Part shown: piece by piece, positions 45,384 through 53,414 of the stretch
Layout: every line of letters begins with the position of its first letter
Position numbering within the stretch: position 1 is the stretch's first letter
Source of the DNA: Parabacteroides sp. PF5-6
GTDB taxonomy: Bacteria; Bacteroidota; Bacteroidia; Bacteroidales; Tannerellaceae
Assembly (NCBI RefSeq): GCF_029504695.1
Contig: NZ_JAQFIN010000002.1
Span: 434,001 to 498,000 of the forward strand
Length of the DNA: 64,000 nt
Direction of reading: 5' to 3'
Translations under genes and position numbers: made by a program
The notes under the pieces: generated by a model
The model's input: the letters and a program-made list of their open reading frames with translations, nothing else
The model's database searches: none
Told to the model about the DNA's origin: nothing

Positions 45384-45567
45384 ATTCAGATTCTTAAAAC
45401 TGAAGGCAAAGATAATAAAAGCCAAATACAGAAGCAAACCAGCCTGATTAGCCCAAGACGCATCCTGTTTCCGACATCCTTATGCCCTCAACTTTTCCCC
45501 CGAACACTTGCAGAAACCGAATTAAAGTCGTAATATTGCACCCGATTTCAGAAAAACCTTCTGATCC

Positions 45568-45641
45568 GGTCCTATAGCTCAGTTGGTTAGAGCACCTGAC
45601 TCATAATCAGGGAGTCCTTGGTTCAAGCCCAAGTGGGACCA
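45568..45641 (+). tRNA. tRNA with CAU anticodon (Met, or Ile2), reconstituted by the element
   Basis: A full cloverleaf is readable. The acceptor GGTCCTA/TGGGACC includes one G-T pair, and the D-arm is GCTC...GAGC. The anticodon stem CCTGA/TCAGG has loop CTCATAA, and the T-arm is CTTGG/CCAAG with loop TTCAAGC. CCA is not encoded. I cannot tell Met from lysidine-modified Ile2. The 3' half is duplicated at 60364-60407, so this copy is the attachment site with the element supplying its 3' end. Confidence 0.93.
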
Positions 45642-45642
45642 C
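45599..45642 (+). repeat. Left attachment repeat of the integrative element
   Basis: 44 bp matching 60364-60407 at 42 positions, covering the anticodon loop to the tRNA end. The two differences (positions 20 and 34) form one T-stem base pair, T-A here and C-G on the right, so each version keeps a paired stem. Confidence 0.9.
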
Positions 45643-45653
45643 CGCCTAAAAAT

Positions 45654-45687
45654 AAAGCACTTACAGAAGAATCTGTAGGTGCTTTTT
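45654..45687 (+). terminator. Terminator of the tRNA gene (element-supplied copy)
   Basis: A 14-bp stem AAAGCACTTACAGA/TCTGTAGGTGCTTT with one G-T pair and a 4-nt loop runs into T residues. The context TAAAAATAAAGCA is shared with the right-hand copy at 60418. Confidence 0.85.
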
Positions 45688-45695
45688 GCTTTGCG

Positions 45696-45716
45696 TTTGC
45701 ACACAATTTGCACACA
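45696..45716. repeat. TTTGCACACA direct repeats, left end
   Basis: Two copies 11 bp apart (45696-45705, 45707-45716). The same 21-bp block occurs at 60217-60237 by the integrase start. They are candidate arm-type sites for integrase or an accessory factor. Confidence 0.6.
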
Positions 45717-45958
45717 GCTGTTTTTGTGGGATTGGGAGTTTAGAAAAAACTGCTTTTTATTTATGCGAATTTCTCCACTTTACTAAGGTTTTCATTTGGT
45801 TGTGATCACAAAGATAGGTAGCTCCCTTGTTGCAGGAAAAGACTATGTCATCTGCTTCTATATTGATTTTGATAATACACAGATAGACAACGCGGAAAAA
45901 TTGAAGCAACCTTTACTACATTAAAACAGTCAAAGCGACATACTAATAAATTCTTTTG

Positions 45959-45966
45959 TAACTTTG
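45959..45966 (+). promoter_or_regulatory. Candidate -7 box for the cargo operon
   Basis: TAACTTTG matches TAnnTTTG. It lies 124 bp before the kinase start codon, leaving a long leader. Confidence 0.35.
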
Positions 45967-46089
45967 TAAAAAGGAAAAGAAAATCTGTTGCTGTATGAAC
46001 ATCTTAAAATATCGTCGCGTTTTGATGCTTATGTTTTATACAGAGCTCTATTTCTATATAAATTCTTATATTCAACCATTTAGTACAAG

Positions 46090-48663
46090 ATGAACTATCC
46101 GTTAATTTCAGAATATATTGAAGCTATTCGCTCACCAGAGGACAACTTTGACAAGTTGAACAATCTTCGCCCTGTAAAGGATGAAGACGGAAACCCGATA
46201 ATGAGTAGCGGCAACTTTGCAGTGGTCTTTAAAATGACTGACGGGGAAAAGAACTACGCAATAAAATGCTTTACAAAGGAGCAAAAAGGGCGTGCTGAAG
46301 CTTACCAGTTGATATCAGAAGCTCTTGATAATGTGAAAACTGACTATCTGATTCCTGTGAAGTATTATGATAATGAATTGTTTGTTGACTCTAAGCAAAC
46401 AGACGTCTCCGAATTTTCTATCATATTAATGGACTGGATTGACGGAATTTCCCTTGATGAGTACCTAAAATCAATTATTAATAATGCTTATAAACGAGAA
46501 AAATTAGCAGATGAGTTTCAAAAACTTGTATGTTGGTTATTGCCTCAACCGTTTGCTCATGGTGACTTAAAGCCTGATAATATATTAGTACTAGAAGATG
46601 GCTCTATCGTATTATTGGATTATGACGGAATGTTTGTATCCTCTATGAAAGGACAAAAAGCACGGGAATTAGGCAGTCCCTTATACAGATATCGAGGACG
46701 AACAGTTGAAACATTTGATGAACATATAGATGATTATGCCGCAGTCTTGATCTTACTATTATTGCGGGTTATTGCTGTACAACCTTGTGAGTTTGAAGAA
46801 TTACTATCCGATGACACGAGTTCTTTTCTGCATCAATTTGATTCGCTTTTGAACGACAAAAGAATTTCACCGTTATTATCTGCCTACCTGCTTGTATCTT
46901 CCTTTGGGCGAATGGATACCCAATTAGTCTATTCACTTCTTTCAGATAATTCTCACTATGATTTTGAGAAAGAGAGTAACTTATTAACTCGTGCGAAGAA
47001 GGCTGACACGAATGCGATGATTCAATTAGCAGATTTGTATTATAAAGGTTATTATGCTCCTAAAAATTATTCAAGAGCACTTAAGTGGTACGAATTGGCA
47101 TTGCGTTTGGGCAATATTAATGCCAATCATGGACTCTGTCAGTGTTATTGTTATGATGAGGAATTTTTTACTAATGAAAAAAATGACTTTATAGATATAT
47201 TAGCCAATCGTGAAGTAGATTTTTGCTACTGTAAAGGACAACTGTTAGAGGATAGTAATCCCCAGGAGGCTATAAAATGGTACAAAAAAGCTGCAGGGCA
47301 AGGATATTCAACTGCACAAATTCAACTTGGACTTTGTTATGCGAATGGCATTGGTGTAGATAAAGATGAGCAAAAGGCAGTTGTCTGGTACACAAAAGCT
47401 GCGGAACAAGGAAATTCGAACGCACAAATGCTACTTGGATTTTGTTATATAAATGGTCGTGGTGTAAAGAATAGTAATAATAATTGGCTTGAATGGTTTA
47501 CGAAAGCTGCAGAGCAAGAAAATTCACTTGCGCAATATATGCTTGGATTTAATAAGCTTAACTGCTTTAGTATAACTGTAAGTACAGATGAAGAAAAAGA
47601 AAAAGCAGTAGAATGGTATACAAAATCTGCAGAGCAAGGATATTCGAACGCACAATATGATCTTGGGGTATGTTATGAGAATGGTACCGGTGTAGAGATA
47701 GATGAGCATAAGGCTGTAGAATGGTTTACAAAAGCCGCAGAGCAAGGACTTCTCAAGGCCCAATTGAAACTCGGGAATTATTATAAAAATGGACATGCTA
47801 TTGAAAATGATGAACAAAAAGCTGTTAAATGGTGGAGAAAAGCTGCAGAGCAAGGCGATTCAGTTGCGCAATGCAATCTTGGACATTGTTATAAAAATGG
47901 CACTGGTATAAAGATAGATACACAAAAGGCGATCGAATGGTACACAAAAGCAGCGGAGCAAGGAAATACGATTGCGCAATACCATCTTGGAGATTGCTAT
48001 AGGTATTATTTGGGTCCCAAAAATGATAGACATAAGGCGGTTCAATGGTACAAAAAGGCGGCAGAGCAAGGATATTCGGAAGCACAATATTACCTCGGAG
48101 AGTGTTATATGTTTGGCGAGGGTGTTGAAAAAGATGAACATAAGGCATTTCAATGGTATGCAAAAGCGGCAGAACAAGGATGTTTAAATGCGCAAATTAC
48201 TCTTGGAGATTATTATATGTCTGGCTTTGGCATAGAAAAAGACGAACACAAAGCGTTTCAATGGTACACAAAAGCAGCGGAACAAGGGGATTTGGATACG
48301 CAAATTACTCTTGGAGATTGTTATAGGTCTGGCTCTGGTGTGAAAAAAGATGAACACAAAGCGTTTCAATGGTACGCAAAAGTTGCGAAACAAGGGAATT
48401 CACAAGCACTAAACAAACTTGGAAATTGTTATGAAAATGGTATTGGTGTAGATAAAGATGAATTTATGGCATTTCAATGCTACACTGAAGCAGAGAGAGA
48501 AGGATATTCAATCGCAGAATTTGATGGACAATATTATCTGGATGCACTATATAACCTTGCACGTTGTTATAGAAATGGTATTGGTGTAGAGAAAGATGAG
48601 TATATGGCGTATGATTACGATCTAAAAGCTGAAGAAGAAGAAAACTCTTGGGATATACCCTAA
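46090..48663 (+). CDS. Serine/threonine kinase fused to Sel1 repeats
   Basis: An 857-residue cytoplasmic protein. Residues about 25-270 form a eukaryotic-like kinase with glycine-rich loop SSGNFAVVFK (39-48), ATP-binding Lys59 (AIK), catalytic HGDLKPDN (157-164) and a DYDG in place of the usual DFG (177-180). From about 290 to the end are roughly 14 Sel1-type repeats of 36 residues (AQYDLGVCYENGTGVEIDEH, KAVEWFTKAAEQG), several nearly identical in DNA. Sel1 solenoids bind partner proteins. It is the first gene of the four-gene cargo operon, whose phosphatase would be its natural antagonist. Confidence 0.85.
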   Translation: MNYPLISEYIEAIRSPEDNFDKLNNLRPVKDEDGNPIMSSGNFAVVFKMTDGEKNYAIKCFTKEQKGRAEAYQLISEALDNVKTDYLIPVKYYDNELFVDSKQTDVSEFSIILMDWIDGISLDEYLKSIINNAYKREKLADEFQKLVCWLLPQPFAHGDLKPDNILVLEDGSIVLLDYDGMFVSSMKGQKARELGSPLYRYRGRTVETFDEHIDDYAAVLILLLLRVIAVQPCEFEELLSDDTSSFLHQFDSLLNDKRISPLLSAYLLVSSFGRMDTQLVYSLLSDNSHYDFEKESNLLTRAKKADTNAMIQLADLYYKGYYAPKNYSRALKWYELALRLGNINANHGLCQCYCYDEEFFTNEKNDFIDILANREVDFCYCKGQLLEDSNPQEAIKWYKKAAGQGYSTAQIQLGLCYANGIGVDKDEQKAVVWYTKAAEQGNSNAQMLLGFCYINGRGVKNSNNNWLEWFTKAAEQENSLAQYMLGFNKLNCFSITVSTDEEKEKAVEWYTKSAEQGYSNAQYDLGVCYENGTGVEIDEHKAVEWFTKAAEQGLLKAQLKLGNYYKNGHAIENDEQKAVKWWRKAAEQGDSVAQCNLGHCYKNGTGIKIDTQKAIEWYTKAAEQGNTIAQYHLGDCYRYYLGPKNDRHKAVQWYKKAAEQGYSEAQYYLGECYMFGEGVEKDEHKAFQWYAKAAEQGCLNAQITLGDYYMSGFGIEKDEHKAFQWYTKAAEQGDLDTQITLGDCYRSGSGVKKDEHKAFQWYAKVAKQGNSQALNKLGNCYENGIGVDKDEFMAFQCYTEAEREGYSIAEFDGQYYLDALYNLARCYRNGIGVEKDEYMAYDYDLKAEEEENSWDIP

Positions 48664-48769
48664 GCGAAAATATAAAAACTGCTATAAATCAGAGCATAAC
48701 GATAGTACTAAAACTAACGAAACAGAAGAGAAGCAACAGTGTATATGTGAATATATTAATTAAGCCATT

Positions 48770-49399
48770 ATGATTATAATAGAATCCAAACGCAAGAAAC
48801 AGGAAAGTATTCTAAAAAAAAACCCGAATGCAATAATTGCTGATGTAACCAGCAAAGCTGAAGATGGATTAGTACGCTTTAGCCCATTCTATCCTCATGG
48901 TGGCATTCCTGTGCCCTTCAGTGATGGATGGGAAGCCTCTTGCGTTGAATCAATTTGGCAAGGGCTGAAAGTGTTTGAATCGACAGATATTGATACAGAA
49001 CTATTCCGTAACGACACGATGAAAAATATTAAACGAACATCGCGAAAATACGGAAAACCATTGGGACATCGAAAGGGGGTAAACGGCACGGAGCTATTGG
49101 GCTATATTGAAGCACGAAAACAAATATATATTCCAACTTATCGGTGGGTGTTGGAGCATAAAGTGAAAAAGATTATTGAGCGATTGCGGGAAGCAAGCCA
49201 GACAAGAACTATCGTATTACTTGATTATGATACAAATAGTGATGTGGACAATGCTAAGAAACCGTTATCGCATGCTTTTCTTATCAAAGCTTATGTAGAA
49301 GGCTTATATCCTTATGATGATGTTTCAATAAACTCAGTTGATGTAAAGACAGACCATTTTACTAACAATAACCCAATACAGCTTTCGCTGTTTGATTAA
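48770..49399 (+). CDS. NADAR-like protein, possible ADP-ribose-removing antitoxin
   Basis: A 209-residue protein I cannot place firmly. Two blocks resemble NADAR (YbiA-like) domains: FSPFYP (37-42), and CVESIWQGLKVF (58-69), whose Glu60 would match the NADAR catalytic Glu of the SVEH motif. A Lys/Arg segment (MKNIKRTSRKYGKPLGHRKG) follows, then LEHKVKKIIERLRE and LLDYDTN. NADAR enzymes are known to remove ADP-ribose from guanine and act as antitoxins to DarT-family toxins. This gene ends 10 bp before a DarT-like gene, which supports that reading. If the motif match is coincidental, it is an unknown family. Confidence 0.55.
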   Translation: MIIIESKRKKQESILKKNPNAIIADVTSKAEDGLVRFSPFYPHGGIPVPFSDGWEASCVESIWQGLKVFESTDIDTELFRNDTMKNIKRTSRKYGKPLGHRKGVNGTELLGYIEARKQIYIPTYRWVLEHKVKKIIERLREASQTRTIVLLDYDTNSDVDNAKKPLSHAFLIKAYVEGLYPYDDVSINSVDVKTDHFTNNNPIQLSLFD

Positions 49400-49409
49400 G
49401 TAATCGGAT

Positions 49410-50852
49410 ATGGAAAAGAAAACAAATTGGAAAGAATACAAGAAAATCCTTGAACAACAAGGCGTAACAAAGCTATATCATTTCACCGATCGTGATAATT
49501 TGGAATCTATCATCCAAAATGGAGGTTTGTATTCATGGGCAGATTGTGAAGAAAAAGGTATTCACATACAGAAACCGGGAGGAAGCCAGTCATCCAGAAG
49601 CTTAGATTTTAGAGACAATTTGCAACATTTCGTAAGAGTAAGTTTTGTAACACAGCACCCCATGATGTATGTTGCCATGAACGATGGGCGCATCTCCAAT
49701 CCGGTAATTCTTGAAATTGACCCTGAAGTAGCTTATTGGTCAAATACTCTGTATGCTGACCGAAACGCAACTAAAAATGGAGCAAAAGTAGGAGGGGAAA
49801 TAGACGACTTCAATAGAATACATTTTGATGCACTTAAAATGAATAAGCATTTTGATCTTCCGGAAGAAGAGCAAATGTTTTACCAAGCTGAAGTGTTGGT
49901 AAAGAATTTTATCCCTCTACAATACATAATAAATATTGCAAACTTCGGTATTAGTATTCCGACACAAGGAATGCAAAGCAAATTGCCTTATACTGCACAG
50001 ATAACCCGAAACACTCCAACTGCATTTATCTTCCTGATAGACCAATCTGTTTCTATGCAGAAAAAAACTCAATTATATGGTGAGGAGATGCCTATGTCGG
50101 AAGCAGTATCACGAATTGTCAATCATCAACTCAACGAATTGGTTTTGCGCTGTATTAAAGGAAGTGATACCCGTAATTACTACGATATAGCGGTAATTGG
50201 TTATGGCGAAAATGCCTACAGCGGATGGAAAGGAGAACTTGAAGGTAGGGATTTTGTGACTCCTTCGGAGCTTAAAGATCATCCCTATAAAAGGATAACG
50301 ACTCGCAAAGAGACACGTACGCGTAAAGGAACAAAGATAGTAGAAGTTGAAGAGATACAATGGATAGAGGCAGATGCGACAAAGAGTTGGACTTGTGTGC
50401 ATCATGCGTTTGATAAAGCTAAAGAACTATTGGGAAATTGGATGGTAGACCACCACGATAAAGATTGTTATCCTCCTACGATCATTAATATCACGGATGG
50501 GGAATTCAATGGAGCTACGAAAGATCATGTATTGCAACAAGCGAATGAACTAAAGTCAATGTTCACGAATGATGGTAATGTAATTCTGTTCAATATCCAT
50601 ATTTCCGCGGATAATACCATGAGTATACTTTGTCCGCCAGATAAATTGGAAGTCGCTTCAAACAGTTTGGCTACTACGATGTACGAACTATCCAGCTTGT
50701 TACCCACTCGCTATTCAGAAAAAGTCGCAGAAATGCGTAACGATCCATCTAATGATAGTCGTTATGTAGCAATGTCTATCAATGCAGATATGTCAACACT
50801 GATTCAATTGATGGATATTGGGACTCCCACCAATATCAGCCAAAACAAATAA
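49410..50852 (+). CDS. DarT-like ADP-ribosyltransferase fused to a vWA domain
   Basis: A 480-residue two-domain protein. Residues 1 to about 190 look like DarT, which ADP-ribosylates bases in DNA: LYHFTDRDNLESIIQNGGLYS (22-42, with His24), HPMMYVAM (83-90) and EEEQMFYQAEVLV (152-164), whose Glu161 fits the catalytic Glu. Residues about 200-460 form a von Willebrand A domain with the MIDAS motif DQSVS (Asp211, Ser213, Ser215), a Thr near WTCVHHAFD and ITDGEF. The gene lies between the NADAR-like gene (10 bp) and the PP2C gene (1 bp). I know of no described DarT-vWA protein. Confidence 0.75.
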   Translation: MEKKTNWKEYKKILEQQGVTKLYHFTDRDNLESIIQNGGLYSWADCEEKGIHIQKPGGSQSSRSLDFRDNLQHFVRVSFVTQHPMMYVAMNDGRISNPVILEIDPEVAYWSNTLYADRNATKNGAKVGGEIDDFNRIHFDALKMNKHFDLPEEEQMFYQAEVLVKNFIPLQYIINIANFGISIPTQGMQSKLPYTAQITRNTPTAFIFLIDQSVSMQKKTQLYGEEMPMSEAVSRIVNHQLNELVLRCIKGSDTRNYYDIAVIGYGENAYSGWKGELEGRDFVTPSELKDHPYKRITTRKETRTRKGTKIVEVEEIQWIEADATKSWTCVHHAFDKAKELLGNWMVDHHDKDCYPPTIINITDGEFNGATKDHVLQQANELKSMFTNDGNVILFNIHISADNTMSILCPPDKLEVASNSLATTMYELSSLLPTRYSEKVAEMRNDPSNDSRYVAMSINADMSTLIQLMDIGTPTNISQNK

Positions 50853-50853
50853 A

Positions 50854-51666
50854 ATGAAAAAAGCATATCATATAAGCATTGCCAAACCGGGACAAAATCA
50901 GACAAACGAAGACTGCGCAATAGCGCAAGAATCTCTTATTGCTGTTTCAGACGGTGCCGGAGGTGGAGGTGTATATGCGGATTTATGGTCGGCATACTTA
51001 TTAAACAACCTTCCCCAAACCCCTATTACGTCTTTCTCGGAATTGAATAAATGGACAGAACATATTTGGGAACCCTTTTACGTCGGCTGTGAAGAAAAAG
51101 CGAAAATTGCAGGAGGAATGGTTTTGAAAAAGTTTTATGATGAAGGTTCGTTTGCAACTCTTGCCGTCGTATGGAAAACAAACAATTTATGCAGATGGAT
51201 CAGTTATGGCGATAGTGTTATATTCCACTATAATAAAGAGGACGATAACCTTGAACACTCCTTTACAAAATTGGTGGATTTTAACAATCTTCCTTATCTA
51301 ATCAATTGTAAGGATGAACCCAGTGAGCAAGGATTTGGATGTGGAGAGTTCCAAATTAATAAAAACTCAATAGTATTCTGTGCAACTGACTCTTTATCTC
51401 ATTATGTTTTAATGATGTATGAATTATCTCATACAGAGAGGTTCCAAATGGAGTTAGATGAAGCTCAACAGACTGTCTCCAAAAACTCCCTTTTGATTAG
51501 TGTTGCATCTCAAAACAACATAGATTTTTACAATGATGTCATCAGCAAGTTGATTAATTGTAGAAATCATCAGTATAATTTTCAAAAGCATATAGGAGCC
51601 TTGTTAAGAAAAAATTTTATAGCTTTAGATGATTTTTCCTATTCCATTTTTGAACCTCTACAATGA
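50854..51666 (+). CDS. PP2C-like serine/threonine phosphatase
   Basis: A 270-residue protein with PPM-type motifs: QNQTNEDCA (metal Asp20), VSDGAGGGG (Asp33), a later WISYGDSVIFHY and FCATDSLSHY. The last motif has Ser after the conserved Asp, where the family often has DG. It removes phosphates from Ser/Thr and probably opposes the operon's kinase. Its ATG lies 1 bp after the stop codon of the vWA-fusion gene, so translation is coupled. It converges on the relaxase gene, 30 bp apart. Confidence 0.8.
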   Translation: MKKAYHISIAKPGQNQTNEDCAIAQESLIAVSDGAGGGGVYADLWSAYLLNNLPQTPITSFSELNKWTEHIWEPFYVGCEEKAKIAGGMVLKKFYDEGSFATLAVVWKTNNLCRWISYGDSVIFHYNKEDDNLEHSFTKLVDFNNLPYLINCKDEPSEQGFGCGEFQINKNSIVFCATDSLSHYVLMMYELSHTERFQMELDEAQQTVSKNSLLISVASQNNIDFYNDVISKLINCRNHQYNFQKHIGALLRKNFIALDDFSYSIFEPLQ

Positions 51667-51696
51667 TAGTATCTGCAAAGTGTACAATACGCAGAT

Positions 51697-53157
51697 TCAT
51701 ATCCCCAAACCCTTACTTCTTCCTACCTCTGGCCTCTGCTTGGGTTTTATTCCCAACGCCTCCCTAAACTCATCGTACTTCTGTCTGAACCATTGGGTAA
51801 GACTGACTCCATTAAGAAGTAACCGAAATCCAGTTGGTTTTTCTGTGCCCCTATCAAACCTAACTTCTGCATCAGTGGCTGTGAATCGTTGATTGTGTTC
51901 ACTGGAATATAGTTCGCCGGAGAACTGGACTAGTCTCATATTAATCAGATCTTTCGCCTGAGCGTTTGAGAAACCTATCTTTTGGCAATACTCTCCCCAT
52001 TTAATAAGCGTAGGTGTATCAGGTAGCCAGTCATGAATTTTGTGTATTTCCGCTTTTAATCGCATTGTTTCCTGTTGCCGTTCGCTTCGTTCCCTACTGA
52101 TTGTTTGGGTAAGACCTTCAATATCTTGCTGTAATTCATACTTTTCCTGTTTCAGGCTCTCAATCTCCTGTTGTTGCCGTTTTACCTTGGAAGTACCGAC
52201 AAGCGAGCCTATGCCCTCAATGATATTAGAACCAACATCGGCAGCTTTATTCTTAAACTCCTCGGTTTTAAGTTGCCCTTTTACTTGATCGAGGCTCTCT
52301 TCTGTCTTTTTCAGTTCGGACTCTTTCTGCTGTTTTTGTTCCTCTGCTTGAATGGATTTCAGTTTGGCTTCCTGTTCCTTTTGTTTGAGTTCCTCAATGC
52401 GTTGCCGCTTGGCTTCTTCTACCGCCAAGAGCTGTTTTATATTTATCTGCAAGTTATTACTCTCTATCGTTTGGTTACGATAGTGCTCCGTTAGAGTTAT
52501 ATGTCGGGCATCCGAACCTTTTACACCTCGCTCTAATCCATATTTTACCATAGCTTCGGCATATGTATCTTGATATTCTATCAACTTCTCTCTTGCCATA
52601 ACATCGTCAACACATAAGCGTGGTCTGTTTGGGTCTTTCTTCTTGTACGTGCGCTTTGGCTTTTGCTCTTCATTAGGTTTCAGTGCTTGATTATCCTCTT
52701 GTTGCTTCTTTCTTGGCTTTTTCTGCCTTCGCTCACCTGTTACTATTGGAACGATGGAGGCGTGAATGTGTGGCGTGGTTTCGTCCATGTGTAAAGTGGC
52801 GGCAACCAGATTATCTTCTCCGAACGCTTTCTTCAGATAGTCCATATTATCCCGACACCAGTCATCTAATTTGCCCTCGCCCTCAATCCGTTTCATATCT
52901 TCGGGACTGCCGGAGATCATAACACGGATTACTTTTACCTGATTCTTGCCTATCTGACGTTTCAGCCCTGCAGTGTCCAATCTATGTTGAATAGCTTCCG
53001 TGCGGTCTTTTACTCCATCGGGAAACTCAACGAGTTCTTTATTCAAATGTATCCGCTTAGGATCTACATTTGGATGTATTACTTTTCGCTCGATATGGTC
53101 TGTCATGGCAGACTCATTTCCGGGCGACTTATCTAAATGGAAAACAACATATCCCAT
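51697..53157 (-). CDS. MobV-family relaxase
   Basis: Nicks one strand at the origin of transfer and pilots it to a recipient. The 486-residue protein has an N-terminal relaxase domain with the MobV motif His123-x-Asp-Glu...Pro-His130-x-His132 (HMDETTPHIH) and the N-terminal segment HIERKVIHPNVDPKRIHL. A long coiled-coil middle follows (about 215-350, rich in Glu/Gln/Lys) and a distinct C-terminus. The hairpin-rich candidate oriT lies just upstream. Helper conjugation machinery is not in the window. Confidence 0.9.
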   Translation of the reverse strand: MGYVVFHLDKSPGNESAMTDHIERKVIHPNVDPKRIHLNKELVEFPDGVKDRTEAIQHRLDTAGLKRQIGKNQVKVIRVMISGSPEDMKRIEGEGKLDDWCRDNMDYLKKAFGEDNLVAATLHMDETTPHIHASIVPIVTGERRQKKPRKKQQEDNQALKPNEEQKPKRTYKKKDPNRPRLCVDDVMAREKLIEYQDTYAEAMVKYGLERGVKGSDARHITLTEHYRNQTIESNNLQINIKQLLAVEEAKRQRIEELKQKEQEAKLKSIQAEEQKQQKESELKKTEESLDQVKGQLKTEEFKNKAADVGSNIIEGIGSLVGTSKVKRQQQEIESLKQEKYELQQDIEGLTQTISRERSERQQETMRLKAEIHKIHDWLPDTPTLIKWGEYCQKIGFSNAQAKDLINMRLVQFSGELYSSEHNQRFTATDAEVRFDRGTEKPTGFRLLLNGVSLTQWFRQKYDEFREALGIKPKQRPEVGRSKGLGI

Positions 53158-53414
53158 GATAATGTCAATTAAATTGTTTGAAATTTAGTTTGTGGGAATC
53201 ACTCCTGCCGATAGAATAATTCCGGCAGAGAGATAATTCGCACATTGAATAGTCGCTAAAAGCGACTGCGGTCGAGAGACCGCTAAGGGAGATTCCAAAG
53301 GGGGAAAACCTTTGGCTTATTCGGGAATTTTTAGTGATAGTGCAACGATAGCGTAAGAAAATTCCCTAATAAGCTATGGCTTTTTTGAAAAGCCCTTGGG
53401 GTAGCTGCGGCAGA
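53158..53414 (-). other. Hairpin-rich intergenic region, candidate oriT
   Basis: 257 bp upstream of the relaxase with six perfect or near-perfect inverted repeats: CTGCCG/CGGCAG (53205-53228), GTCGC/GCGAC (53252-53266), GCGGTC/GACCGC (53268-53283), CCAAAGG/CCTTTGG (53295-53315), 17-nt arms with one mismatch (53315-53331 with 53358-53374) and GGCTTTT/AAAAGCC (53378-53394). Position and structure fit a relaxase target. Confidence 0.55.

Larger units (their letters stand above)
45643..46089. other. Left inner end of the element
   Basis: Contains the tRNA terminator (45654-45687), two direct TTTGCACACA repeats (45696-45716) and a candidate -7 box for the cargo operon (45959-45966). A 40-codon frame at 45802-45924 starting with GTG (ITKIGSSLVAGKDYVICFYI) may be a gene remnant or chance. 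Confidence 0.6.

Noticed and set aside
47525-48393. Several minus-strand frames opposite the Sel1 repeats
   Set aside because: They repeat with the Sel1 period and mirror it; periodic DNA gives periodic shadow frames.
48770-49399. Macrodomain (DarG-like) antitoxin
   Set aside because: No macrodomain nucleotide-binding pattern is visible; the motifs fit NADAR better.
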